From Verrucomicrobiia bacterium (lineage in GTDB: Bacteria > Verrucomicrobiota > Verrucomicrobiia > Limisphaerales > JADLHS01), in NCBI GenBank assembly GCA_026125285.1, contig JAHCLO010000001.1, positions 62,001 through 126,000 on the forward strand: a DNA stretch of 64,000 bases, read 5' to 3'. How positions within the stretch are numbered: position 1 is the stretch's first letter; the number at the start of each line of letters is the position of its first letter. Of the stretch, positions 26,181-34,009 are shown piece after piece. The notes under the pieces were generated by a model that saw only the letters and a list, made by a program, of their open reading frames with translations, did no database searches and was not told where the DNA came from. Made by a program: the position numbers and the translations under genes.

Positions 26181-27002
26181 TCACCTCATGCCCAACGCCG
26201 CCCACCTGCAACGGGTGTTGCTTGCTCGTCTCATCGTCCGCATGGACGACTGCGACGCTGTTGGCGAGGCGGTTCCCGACCTGCCACGACAGGGCGCAGT
26301 CGGCGAGGCCCTCTTGGGGGAATACGCCCTTCCCCTCGATCTCCGTCGGCTCGGTCGGTTGGTTGGGGATCGGAACGCTGCCCGGCACCCCACCCCTACG
26401 AGGATGGTTTGAAGCCGGCCGATCCGGCCGTTCCGCACGAGTTCGCAGGCGAGGCGGAACTTCGCGTCTGAACGCTGTTGGGTGCCGAACTGATACACCA
26501 CTTTGCGGTCATGCACCGCCCACCGCACTGCCTGGGCCGCGCAGACGCTCCAGCCGATGGACTTCTCACAATAAACATGTTTGCCCTGCCGCGCCGCCTC
26601 GATCGTGATGAGCGGATGCCAGTGGTCTGGCGTGCAAATCAACACTGCGTCCAGGTCTTTGCGGGCCATGAGTTCGCGGTAATCCTTGAACTTCGCACAG
26701 TCCCGGTTGCCGTAATGGTCGTCCACGAGTTTCTTGCCATGGGCCCGTTGAGTTTCATGCACGTCGCAAACGCCCATCACCCGGACCTCCGGATGCGGGA
26801 GGAGCGCATGGAGGTTGTCCGGCCCCCGGTTGCCCAAGCCGATACAGGCCACCGTGACACGGATGCTCGGCGCGACCGCGCCAGCCGCTCCCCGAGCCGA
26901 GGCAGATATCCAGTGCGGGAGGCCAAGGACGCCGCCAGTGGCTAGGTCGGTTCGCTTCAGAAAAGCACGGCGGGTGGCAACCAACGATCGTGTTGTTTTC
27001 AT
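26181..27002 (-). pseudogene. Frameshifted and truncated Gfo/Idh/MocA oxidoreductase
   Basis: The first ~205 residues are a normal exported Gfo/Idh/MocA dehydrogenase: a Tat-like start ('ATRRAFLKRTDLATGG'), the Rossmann entry 'RVTVACIGLGNRGPDNL', 'KDYRELMARKDLDAVLICTPDHWH', 'GKHVYCEKSIGWS' and 'FGTQQRSDAKFRLACELVRNGRIGRL'. Family members normally run to about 430 residues. Here the frame breaks at 26386-26395, where CACCC is tandemly duplicated; removing one unit restores the expected 'VGVPGSVPIPNQPTEPTEI'. Beyond that, neither frame resembles the family's C-terminal domain ('DYxxWLGPAP', 'DWGAHH'), so a deletion is likely as well. The 3' end abuts repeat copy 25937-26180. The usual EKP motif reads EKS. 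Probably non-functional. Confidence 0.8.
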
Positions 27003-27156
27003 TCGAGGGATGGGAAGTGGTTAACGAGTTCAGCGACCGCTGGGCCGCGAGCGTGGCTCGCAAAATCAATGTCCAAGTTCTCCATCCGCGTCGCGCGACC
27101 AGCGGGGCGGCGGTTCGTTGCGCCCCAGGTTAGGCAGCGGTAGCATGTAACCGCTC

Positions 27157-28407
27157 CTATCGTCCGGTTTGCCGGGATGCGCGCACTGCGCGAACCACAG
27201 CCCACAGGCCAGCTTCGGCGGGTACCTTCTGGTCATTGAAGATAACCGAGACGAACAGATCGTCGTCGGCCAAGTAGGCAACGATGCTGGTGAAACCGGT
27301 AATTCCTCCGCTGTGGCCGAGCATCAAACCGGGTCCCTCCGGGATGTCGTAGAACTGAACTCCACAACCATAGAATGTTTGGCCACCTTGATTCATCGGC
27401 GCAAGATCGGTGAACATGGCGCGCACCGTTGCTGGCGAGACGAGTTGGCCACTCAACAAACCATGCCAGAATGTGACCAGGTCTTCCGCGGTCGACGCGA
27501 GTCCACCGGCGGCAAACGCTGTCGCATACTGGTCAGGTACATCTACTGGTTTTCCTCCGATGTGCCCCGACACAACCGTCATCTCATCATCTGGATAGCG
27601 AAGCGAAGTATTCTTCAAGTCGAGCGGACGCGAGATCCGCTCCATAAAAACCTCACCTAATTGACGCTTGTCAATGTCTTCGATGATCACGCCCAGCATT
27701 GCGTAGCCGGTGTTCGAGTAGGCGAAATTCGAACCTGGACTGAACTGCGGCGGTTTTGCCGCCGCCATGGCGATGGCGTCACGCGGCTGCCGATAGTCCG
27801 GGGTCCAGGAAGGCAGCGCATTGAAGCTGACGAGGCCGCTCGTGTGGCGCAACAGGTGATCGCATGTCGTGAGCGTGGCATTCGGAACGTCATTGAACCA
27901 ATGGTCAATGGGCTGGGAAATCAGGAGTTTGCCCTCAGCTTCCAGTTGTAGGATCGCCGCCGCCGTGAAGGTCTTCGTCGTGCTGGCAACCTGAAATCTC
28001 GCGTTGGGCGGCAGCGGAGTCCTCGGCTCGGTTCGGGCCACGCCTTGTGAAACAGCCCATCGGCCCAGCCCCGGAATCGCGACTGCAACGGACGCTGCCG
28101 GAGCGCGGCCCGTGAACCCCTTCACCACGTCTTGCAACGCGGATATGAGGCCGGCCGGCAGCGAGCCATCAATCCGACGAGTGAAGTCGCGTTGCCATGT
28201 CTCAGCGGGAACCTGACGTCGCAGTGGCCCACTATAGTGAGCGTTGGCGGGCCGGGACTGCTGCGGAAATGGTGAGACGACCTCCTGGCTCGCGGTTTGC
28301 GCGTGCAGCGCGACCATCATGCCGCAGGCGGAAACGAGCGCCGCATGTCTGATCGCCGGACGTATGAACAAGCGGGTGAGAACCACCGCCTGACAGAGGC
28401 GTTTCAT
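27157..28407 (-). CDS. Beta-lactamase-family serine hydrolase (class C / D-Ala-D-Ala carboxypeptidase-like)
   Basis: A 416-residue protein with an N-terminal hydrophobic export signal ('HAALVSACGMMVALHAQTA'). The penicillin-recognising serine hydrolase fold is clear: the nucleophile motif 'ASTTKTFTAAAILQL' (SxxK, near residue 142), 'LLRHTSGL', the Tyr motif 'YSNTGYAMLG' (YxN, near 225) and the C-terminal 'LGHSGGITGF' (HSG replacing KTG). Members include AmpC, esterases and peptidases, and the motifs do not separate these. It is placed 154 bp from the broken oxidoreductase gene on the same strand, with no evident functional link. Confidence 0.92.
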   Translation of the reverse strand: MKRLCQAVVLTRLFIRPAIRHAALVSACGMMVALHAQTASQEVVSPFPQQSRPANAHYSGPLRRQVPAETWQRDFTRRIDGSLPAGLISALQDVVKGFTGRAPAASVAVAIPGLGRWAVSQGVARTEPRTPLPPNARFQVASTTKTFTAAAILQLEAEGKLLISQPIDHWFNDVPNATLTTCDHLLRHTSGLVSFNALPSWTPDYRQPRDAIAMAAAKPPQFSPGSNFAYSNTGYAMLGVIIEDIDKRQLGEVFMERISRPLDLKNTSLRYPDDEMTVVSGHIGGKPVDVPDQYATAFAAGGLASTAEDLVTFWHGLLSGQLVSPATVRAMFTDLAPMNQGGQTFYGCGVQFYDIPEGPGLMLGHSGGITGFTSIVAYLADDDLFVSVIFNDQKVPAEAGLWAVVRAVRASRQTGR

Positions 28408-28681
28408 GGCTGGCTAACAGTATTATTGGAACGGAGGCAGCGGCAGAAGCCAAATTCCGCCCTGACCTGACGTTGCTGCCGACGATAGTCCGCAGGCCAT
28501 GCGCTGCAAGGTTTATTTGCGGTTCGGCGTATCCGCGGATCGTAAACCGCCCAACCACGAGCCGGATGGTTGCCCCGAGTCCGTCACCGCAGGCAAGGGT
28601 TTGTCATTGAGATTTCATTCAATAACCCGCAACCATGTTGCGTCCAAATATGGCCCGAACCTGTAAATCTGAAATAACGCG

Positions 28682-29932
28682 ATGAAAATGAACCAACGAA
28701 CACCCTTTGCCATCCTGTGCGCCCTGCTCACCTTGAACGCCTTGTCCGCCGGCGCGGGCGATTGGCCCCAGTGGCGCGGACCCGACCGGACAGATATCTC
28801 CACCGAAACCGGCCTGCTGAAATCCTGGCCCGCCGACGGACCGAAACGGGTCTGGTTGTACGAAAACGCGGGCCACGGTTACGCGGGTCCGGCCATCGTT
28901 GGCGGCAAGTTATTCACCCTGGGCACGCGGGACGGTTCGGAAATCCTCCTGGTCCTCGACGCCAACACGGGCAAGGAGCTTTGGACCGCCAAGGTCGGCT
29001 CCGTGTTGAAGAACAATTGGGGTGACGGCCCCCGCGGCACGCCCACGGTGGATGGCGACCGGGTTTATGTGCTGGGCGGTACGGGCAGCCTGGTATGCGT
29101 GCGGATCACGGATGGGAAAACGCTCTGGCAGGCCAGCCTGACGGATCTGGGCGGCAAAGTGCCCAACTGGGGCTACAGCGAGTCGTTGCTGGTGGATGGG
29201 AATCAGGTCGTTTGCACACCGGGCGGGGCGCAGGGCGCGATTGCGGCGCTCGACAAAATGACGGGGAAGCTGCTGTGGCAGAGCAAGGAGTTTACCGATG
29301 AAGCACATTACGCTTCGGTCGTGGTCGCGGAGATCAATGGAACGCGCCAATACGTCCAATTGACCATGCAGAACTTCGTCGGGGTTTCGGCCAAAGACGG
29401 CAAACTGCTGTGGCAGGCGTCCTTTCCCAAAGGTCGCACGGCGGTCATTCCCACGCCCATCGTCAAGGGCAACCTAGTTTATGTGACGGCCGGCTATGGT
29501 GCGGGCTGCAAAATGGTGTCCATCGGCCCGGACAACCAGGTGACCACGGTCTATGAAAACACGGTGATGAAGAATCATCACGGGGGCGTAATTCTCGTGG
29601 GCGACCACCTGTACGGACATTCCGATGGTTACGCGTGGGTGTGTCAGGATTTCAAGACCGGAGAGGAAGTCTGGGGACACCGCCAGTTCCGCAAAGGGGC
29701 GGTGGCTTACGCCGACGGGATGCTTTATTGCCTGGAGGAAGGCAGCGGCACGCTCGTGCTGGTGGAGGCTTCTCCGACGGACTGGAAGGAGCACGGGCGC
29801 TTCACGCTCGAACCGCAGACCAAAATTCGCAGCCCCTCGGGCCGCATCTGGACGCATCCGGTCATCAGCCACGGCAAACTATATCTGCGCGATCAAGACC
29901 TCATTTATTGCTACGACATCAAGGGGCGTTGA
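28682..29932 (+). CDS. Secreted PQQ-type beta-propeller protein
   Basis: A 416-residue protein with a signal peptide ('NQRTPFAILCALLTLNALSAGA'). The rest is a PQQ-like/BamB-like eight-bladed propeller: 'DWPQWRGPDRTDISTETGLL', then repeated blades such as 'VLDANTGKELWTAKVG', 'VRITDGKTLWQASL', 'ALDKMTGKLLWQSKEF' and 'SAKDGKLLWQASF'. In Planctomycetes and Verrucomicrobia, 'W.QWRGP' proteins are abundant, probably periplasmic, and do not necessarily bind PQQ. A second one (40286-41626) shares the opening motif. Start: ATG 28682, with another ATG two codons later. The upstream gap 28408-28681 shows no gene. Confidence 0.9.
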   Translation: MKMNQRTPFAILCALLTLNALSAGAGDWPQWRGPDRTDISTETGLLKSWPADGPKRVWLYENAGHGYAGPAIVGGKLFTLGTRDGSEILLVLDANTGKELWTAKVGSVLKNNWGDGPRGTPTVDGDRVYVLGGTGSLVCVRITDGKTLWQASLTDLGGKVPNWGYSESLLVDGNQVVCTPGGAQGAIAALDKMTGKLLWQSKEFTDEAHYASVVVAEINGTRQYVQLTMQNFVGVSAKDGKLLWQASFPKGRTAVIPTPIVKGNLVYVTAGYGAGCKMVSIGPDNQVTTVYENTVMKNHHGGVILVGDHLYGHSDGYAWVCQDFKTGEEVWGHRQFRKGAVAYADGMLYCLEEGSGTLVLVEASPTDWKEHGRFTLEPQTKIRSPSGRIWTHPVISHGKLYLRDQDLIYCYDIKGR

Positions 29933-29971
29933 ACGACCAACTCCCAAAGCGACAACGGAGGCGCGGCCGGC

Positions 29972-29992
29972 GGCGTTTGACAAGCAAACGCC
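29972..29992. terminator. Hairpin between convergent genes
   Basis: GGCGTTTG / CAAACGCC (29972-29979 with 29985-29992), 5-nt loop, lies between the propeller gene and the NlpC/P60 gene. No T-run follows. Confidence 0.45.
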
Positions 29993-30002
29993 CCGCGACC
30001 GT

Positions 30003-31199
30003 TCACATTTCAGGCAGCACGCGGCGCGCGGAGATCAGTGTGCGGATGCGGTGCGCGTCGCTGATGGGCGAGTTCGGATCAAGACTATTGATCCGCACGC
30101 GGTCGGAAGAATGGATGAACAGTTTTTCGCCGAGATAGATGCCCACGTGCGTGACTCGTTCCGGCCGGCTCGGGCGGGCGCGCGTGCCAAAGAAGACCAA
30201 ATCGCCCTTTCGCAGGTGGCTCAAGTCTGCGTCCAGCGGAATCTGAACCCCTTGCCTTGCTTGATGACTGGCATTGCGATCCAATTCCACGCCATTGAGG
30301 AAGAATGTCAGTTTCGTGAACCCGGAACAGTCGAGGGCTTTCGGTGAATTCCCGCCCCAGATATAAGGCCGGCCCAGGAGGGTGCGCGCAGTACGCTCGA
30401 TGGCGTCCGGTGTCGGCTGGCGGGTGCGCTGCCATGCGGCGTAATCCTCCGCGGCGTTTTTGGGCAGGTAGCCGGTGCGTTGATCCGGAAGTTCGACCTG
30501 GTACCACTCCCCCTCCTCTCCCGTGCGCTTCACCAGACACCCCGTCACGACTTCGGACACCGGCTGCGCCTCCGAGTGGGGCCGTTCCAACACCTGTTCC
30601 TCCAAGGCAGTCACCAGCAGCAACGGTGCGTTCTTCCACGCTTCGACCTCCGCCTGCGTGCCACGCACCAAGGAGCCGCGCGCGGCCCAGGAAAGGTAAC
30701 GGTCCGCGGATTGCACGAAATACCAACCGTTGGTTTGCGCCCAAACACGCACCACGTGGCCCATCAACACCTGCATGCCCAACTCCGCGCCATGTGCCGG
30801 CAGTTCCCGCGCATTGGCGGTGCTCACGGAAGCGATGGCCCAGGTGGCCTCTCCCAGCTCTGGCGCGGGCAACACGGAGATGCGGTCAATCACCTCGAAA
30901 CCAGTGCTCGTGACCGCCGCCAATGTTTCCGCTTTTGCCTCCGCGCTGTCCACCCAGCCCGTGAGCACAACGCGCTTGCCGGCTGCCTGCACTTGGACCT
31001 GGTAAATGGCCAGGTGAGGATCCGGCGCGAAGCGGTGTTTCACCGGTTGAATCGCACGTTCCGCGGCGCTGGTCTTCGCTTCGTCGCCCGGGGTTGACGT
31101 ACGTTGAACATGCACGCAACCGAACAGAAACAGTGCCGCCCCCAACGCCAGCAGGCCGGGGAGGCTCTGCCACATCTTGCGCCCAGGAACTTGAAGCAT
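30003..31199 (-). CDS. NlpC/P60 peptidoglycan hydrolase lipoprotein with SH3-like domains
   Basis: A 398-residue protein. The chosen start 'MLQVPGRKMWQSLPG' leads into a lipoprotein signal with lipobox 'LFLFGC', so it is probably lipid-anchored; an ATG at 31175 is the alternative. The frame runs much further upstream without a plausible N-terminus. A BON-like segment ('VVLTGWVDSAEAKAETLAAV') and two SH3-like regions ('RVWAQTNGWYFVQSADRYLSWAARGSLV', shortened, and 'GCLVKRTGEEGEWYQVELPD') come first. The catalytic domain (about 275-398) has 'RPYIWGGNSPKALDCSGFTK' (Cys), 'THVGIYLGE' (His) and 'FIHSSD' (third residue), a complete NlpC/P60 triad. Probable activity: cleavage of gamma-D-Glu-diamino acid bonds in wall peptides. 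Confidence 0.92.
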   Translation of the reverse strand: MLQVPGRKMWQSLPGLLALGAALFLFGCVHVQRTSTPGDEAKTSAAERAIQPVKHRFAPDPHLAIYQVQVQAAGKRVVLTGWVDSAEAKAETLAAVTSTGFEVIDRISVLPAPELGEATWAIASVSTANARELPAHGAELGMQVLMGHVVRVWAQTNGWYFVQSADRYLSWAARGSLVRGTQAEVEAWKNAPLLLVTALEEQVLERPHSEAQPVSEVVTGCLVKRTGEEGEWYQVELPDQRTGYLPKNAAEDYAAWQRTRQPTPDAIERTARTLLGRPYIWGGNSPKALDCSGFTKLTFFLNGVELDRNASHQARQGVQIPLDADLSHLRKGDLVFFGTRARPSRPERVTHVGIYLGEKLFIHSSDRVRINSLDPNSPISDAHRIRTLISARRVLPEM

Positions 31200-31361
31200 G
31201 GCTGGGAGGAAACGAATAATCCCTCGCAATGCCAATTCAAAATCACTGCTTGGGGGTTCACAAATCCAACCACACTCAAAGCTTGCCCGGCGGTCTGGCG
31301 CAGGTAAGGTCCAAAGCCACGAGACACTTTGAAACTTCGGAGCCAACAGTTGTACGGACAA

Positions 31362-32165
31362 ATGCATTTGATCAGTGAAGCCGGCGCACGCGACTCCCAT
31401 CGCGCCTTCAGTCTGACCGAGTTGCTGGTGGTCATCGCCGTGATCGCGATCCTCGCGGCATTGTTGTTGCCCGCACTCGGCAAATCCAAGTCCAGGGCCG
31501 AGGGCGTCGCTTGCGCGAACAACCTCCGACAGCTTTCCCTGGCCTGGCAATGGTATGCCGACGACAACGACTCGTTGCTGGTCAACAATCACGGCACGCC
31601 GGAGACTTTGGCCCGCCGCCAAACCTGGGCCAACAATGTGCTGGACTGGGTGGACGGCGACGACAACACCAATCTGCTTCATCTCACGGATTCCAAGCTC
31701 GGCCCGTACGCCAACCGCGCCACGCAGATTTACAAATGTCCTTCCGATCGCGAGCCGGCGCTCAATGGTCAACGCCTGCGCACCATGTCCATGAACGCTC
31801 AGGTCGGCAATCCGGGGGAGTTGACCAATCGGTTCAATCCCGGATATGTCCAGTTCTTCAAGGCCGCCGAGGTTTTGCATCCCTCGGGCATCTTCGTATT
31901 CCTCGATGAGCATTGCGACACATTGAACGACGGCTTTTTTGTGAATCGGCTGGATGACTATGAGTGGGGCAATCTGCCGGGATCCTATCACAATGGCGCG
32001 GCCAATCTGTCATTCGCCGACGGACACGTGGAATCACATCGGTGGTTGGTGCCTCAAACCGTGCAACCAGCCCGCAAGCATGTGGTGCGCGGCAGCCGGA
32101 TTCCCGCAAATCCTGCAACTGACTTCGAATGGCTCAAGGCGCGCACCAGCTTCAAGCAGCCATAG
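31362..32165 (+). CDS. Type II secretion-like pseudopilin
   Basis: A 267-residue prepilin-type protein. The hydrophobic helix begins 'RAFSLTELLVVIAVIAILAA' with the +5 Glu, but Ser and Thr replace the usual Thr and Ile and the -1 residue is Ala instead of Gly. The soluble part has 'IYKCPSDREPALNG', 'RTMSMNAQVG', 'GIFVFLDEHCDTLNDGFF', 'GSYHNGAANLSFADGHVESH' and an 'FEWLKARTS' end, matching the 13796-14668 protein in order. The frame extends upstream to a TTG at 31329; the ATG at 31362 gives a normal-length leader. The upstream region is shared with the divergent NlpC/P60 gene (31200-31361). Confidence 0.9.
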   Translation: MHLISEAGARDSHRAFSLTELLVVIAVIAILAALLLPALGKSKSRAEGVACANNLRQLSLAWQWYADDNDSLLVNNHGTPETLARRQTWANNVLDWVDGDDNTNLLHLTDSKLGPYANRATQIYKCPSDREPALNGQRLRTMSMNAQVGNPGELTNRFNPGYVQFFKAAEVLHPSGIFVFLDEHCDTLNDGFFVNRLDDYEWGNLPGSYHNGAANLSFADGHVESHRWLVPQTVQPARKHVVRGSRIPANPATDFEWLKARTSFKQP

Positions 32166-32229
32166 CACCGTCCACGCTACTCCACCGCGTCAACCCCGGT
32201 CCTGGTCTCACCTCCCCCTGAATCCCTCG

Positions 32230-32299
32230 GTAGCCGACAACGTGAGGAGGTGGATTTCCTGATGGCCAACCCTTTCCGCTTCCTCACGTCGGCGGCTAC
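32230..32299. repeat. REP pair (BIME-like), family C, GTAG...CTAC
   Basis: GTAGCCGACAACGTGAGGAGG opens and a sequence ending CACGTCGGCGGCTAC closes (CTAC 32296-32299); GGTTCAGGGG follows. The same family is at 54721-54791. It lies between the convergent pseudopilin and TraB-like genes. Confidence 0.8.
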
Positions 32300-32387
32300 G
32301 GTTCAGGGGCTCAAGGCGCGAACTGTTGGTTGGGGGAATTCTCACACCAAGCGTTGGGTTCGTGGAACACCGCAAGCTCGTTCCCCC

Positions 32388-33671
32388 CTACTCGTACGCT
32401 CCCAGGCTTTCCTTCGGATCGCCGACTTCGCCTCGCTTCGCCGTCCTGCGGAATCGCATCACGGTGAACTCCCGGGTTTCGTTCAACCGGAAGCCCAGCT
32501 TCTGGATTTCGCGCGCGATCTCCGGCATGTGGGCCGCGCCCCATGGGACCACAAACTTGTCGGCCTGCGCTAGCCGGGAGCGGAGCGCCTCCACCAAATG
32601 CCGGTTGCGGTTGGTGAGCAGATCCTCGATCAACTCGCGCTCAAATCCGGGGGCCGGCGAATGTTGCAGCACCTGCAGCAGCAGCTCGACGTTGAAGTCC
32701 TCGGTATGCAGGCGCATGGCCAGGTTGAGAAAGCCAATCGTGTTCGCCGTGAACTCAGCGACGTCCACGTCGGCATGCACGATTTCACCCCGGGTGGGCG
32801 TGAATTCCTTCTCCTGCTCGACCACCCCCAGGGACTTCGCCATTCGCCGATAACTGATCCGGTTCGTAAGCAACCCCTCTTGATCCGTCACACCTTCCAT
32901 GAGAACAATCGCGTCGGGGGTGAACGAATCCGCGAGCGTCCGGTAAAAACTGCGCTCCGCGACATGGGCCATCGGAAACAACTGGACCGTCTTGCCGTCG
33001 TCGCGAACGTAGGTTCGCGCCTGCACCGTGATCCCGCCTGGCCGCAACGCCACAAAGCCGTCGCTGAAATGATCCACCGCCAGGACCGCACAACTGCCGA
33101 GATACACTACGGTCACCGGAAACAGCACGAACGCGTTGACCAATAGAAACCCCAACAGGTTTGCCCAACTGAATCGTCGGGGCTTCACGAGTTCCTCACT
33201 CACCAACGGCCAGCGCACATTGAATCCGCCTTGAGCGCAGTAGAGCACGGCCAGTCCCATGCCAACCTGGCAGAGTGACACCGCCCAAGCCAACGGGTGA
33301 AGCCAACCCTGGTGATAGATCAGAAAGGGAATGACGACGAGATGGGCCAGCGGATGGAACATGACCAGCGGCAGAAACAGCCGCTTGGGAATCATTGGCG
33401 TAAGCCCTATCAGCCCATAGATCAGCACCGACATCAGAATCGCACCAACGGACAACAGCCCGCGGAGCACTGGCAGGAACCGGATGTGGAAGATGGCCGC
33501 CAAGGAATCATCCACCAGCGAAACCAAGGCATGCGCCAGGAACAATCCGAGATACAGGCTCAACAACAGCGCCAGCAATCCCGGCATGGCCTGGGATCGC
33601 GGCTGCGGTGTTAGTCGGGGCGGAACCCCAGCCAATAACGGGGAAGCGTTCATCGCCGGGCGATTAGACAT
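32388..33671 (-). CDS. Membrane protein with TraB/GumN-like C-terminal domain
   Basis: About 427 residues. The N-terminal half has several membrane segments: 'LLALLLSLYLGLFLAHALVSL', 'LLSVGAILMSVLIYGLIGL', 'LFLPLVMFHPLAHLVVIPFL', 'SLCQVGMGLAVLYCA' and 'LLGFLLVNAFVLFPVTVVYL'. The C-terminal ~200 residues resemble the TraB/PrgY/GumN (erythromycin-esterase-like) superfamily. 'MAHVAERSFYRTLADSF' matches its first GxxH-like motif, 'DAIVLMEGV' its acidic strand, 'VHADVDVAEF' the middle motif and 'VVPWGAAHMPEIAREIQKLGF' the C-terminal GxxHxxG-like motif. These could form a metal-dependent hydrolase site facing the extracytoplasmic or cytoplasmic side. The assignment rests on motif memory. The start at 33671 was chosen; 33653 is possible. 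The gap 33672-34009 holds nothing I can support. Confidence 0.65.
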   Translation of the reverse strand: MSNRPAMNASPLLAGVPPRLTPQPRSQAMPGLLALLLSLYLGLFLAHALVSLVDDSLAAIFHIRFLPVLRGLLSVGAILMSVLIYGLIGLTPMIPKRLFLPLVMFHPLAHLVVIPFLIYHQGWLHPLAWAVSLCQVGMGLAVLYCAQGGFNVRWPLVSEELVKPRRFSWANLLGFLLVNAFVLFPVTVVYLGSCAVLAVDHFSDGFVALRPGGITVQARTYVRDDGKTVQLFPMAHVAERSFYRTLADSFTPDAIVLMEGVTDQEGLLTNRISYRRMAKSLGVVEQEKEFTPTRGEIVHADVDVAEFTANTIGFLNLAMRLHTEDFNVELLLQVLQHSPAPGFERELIEDLLTNRNRHLVEALRSRLAQADKFVVPWGAAHMPEIAREIQKLGFRLNETREFTVMRFRRTAKRGEVGDPKESLGAYE

Positions 33672-34009
33672 TTCTCTTGAAAGCACAGTCAAGCACGACT
33701 GTGTGGCTGCGCATGGATACTTACGCCTCCCATGAAGAAGTGCGGCTGGAAGCAAGCTCAACGCCCTGCTCCGGCTTCGCTGTTTCAGTGCCTTCCAATA
33801 CGCGGCGGTTTGCGTGCGGCAATATAGCCATCGCTGGATTGCATGTCAGGCTGTAACCCTCCTCGCACACGCGCACCAGACGAAGAACCGAGAGAAATAC
33901 TTGAAGCCTGATGAGGGTGTCCAAGACCACCGCCAATAAACGAACCGGATTGGACGCCGGCGTATTGCCAACATCCAATCCGGGGCTATCTCAACCAGGA
34001 ATCTTCGCT

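Noticed and set aside
25966-26388. 140-codon minus-strand frame overlapping the broken oxidoreductase
   Set aside because: Its first part is the restored oxidoreductase frame after the 5-bp duplication and its last part is repeat DNA; not an independent gene.
33721-33978. 85-codon minus-strand frame in the gap before the TraB-like gene
   Set aside because: No start context, no motif, and composition like intergenic DNA.
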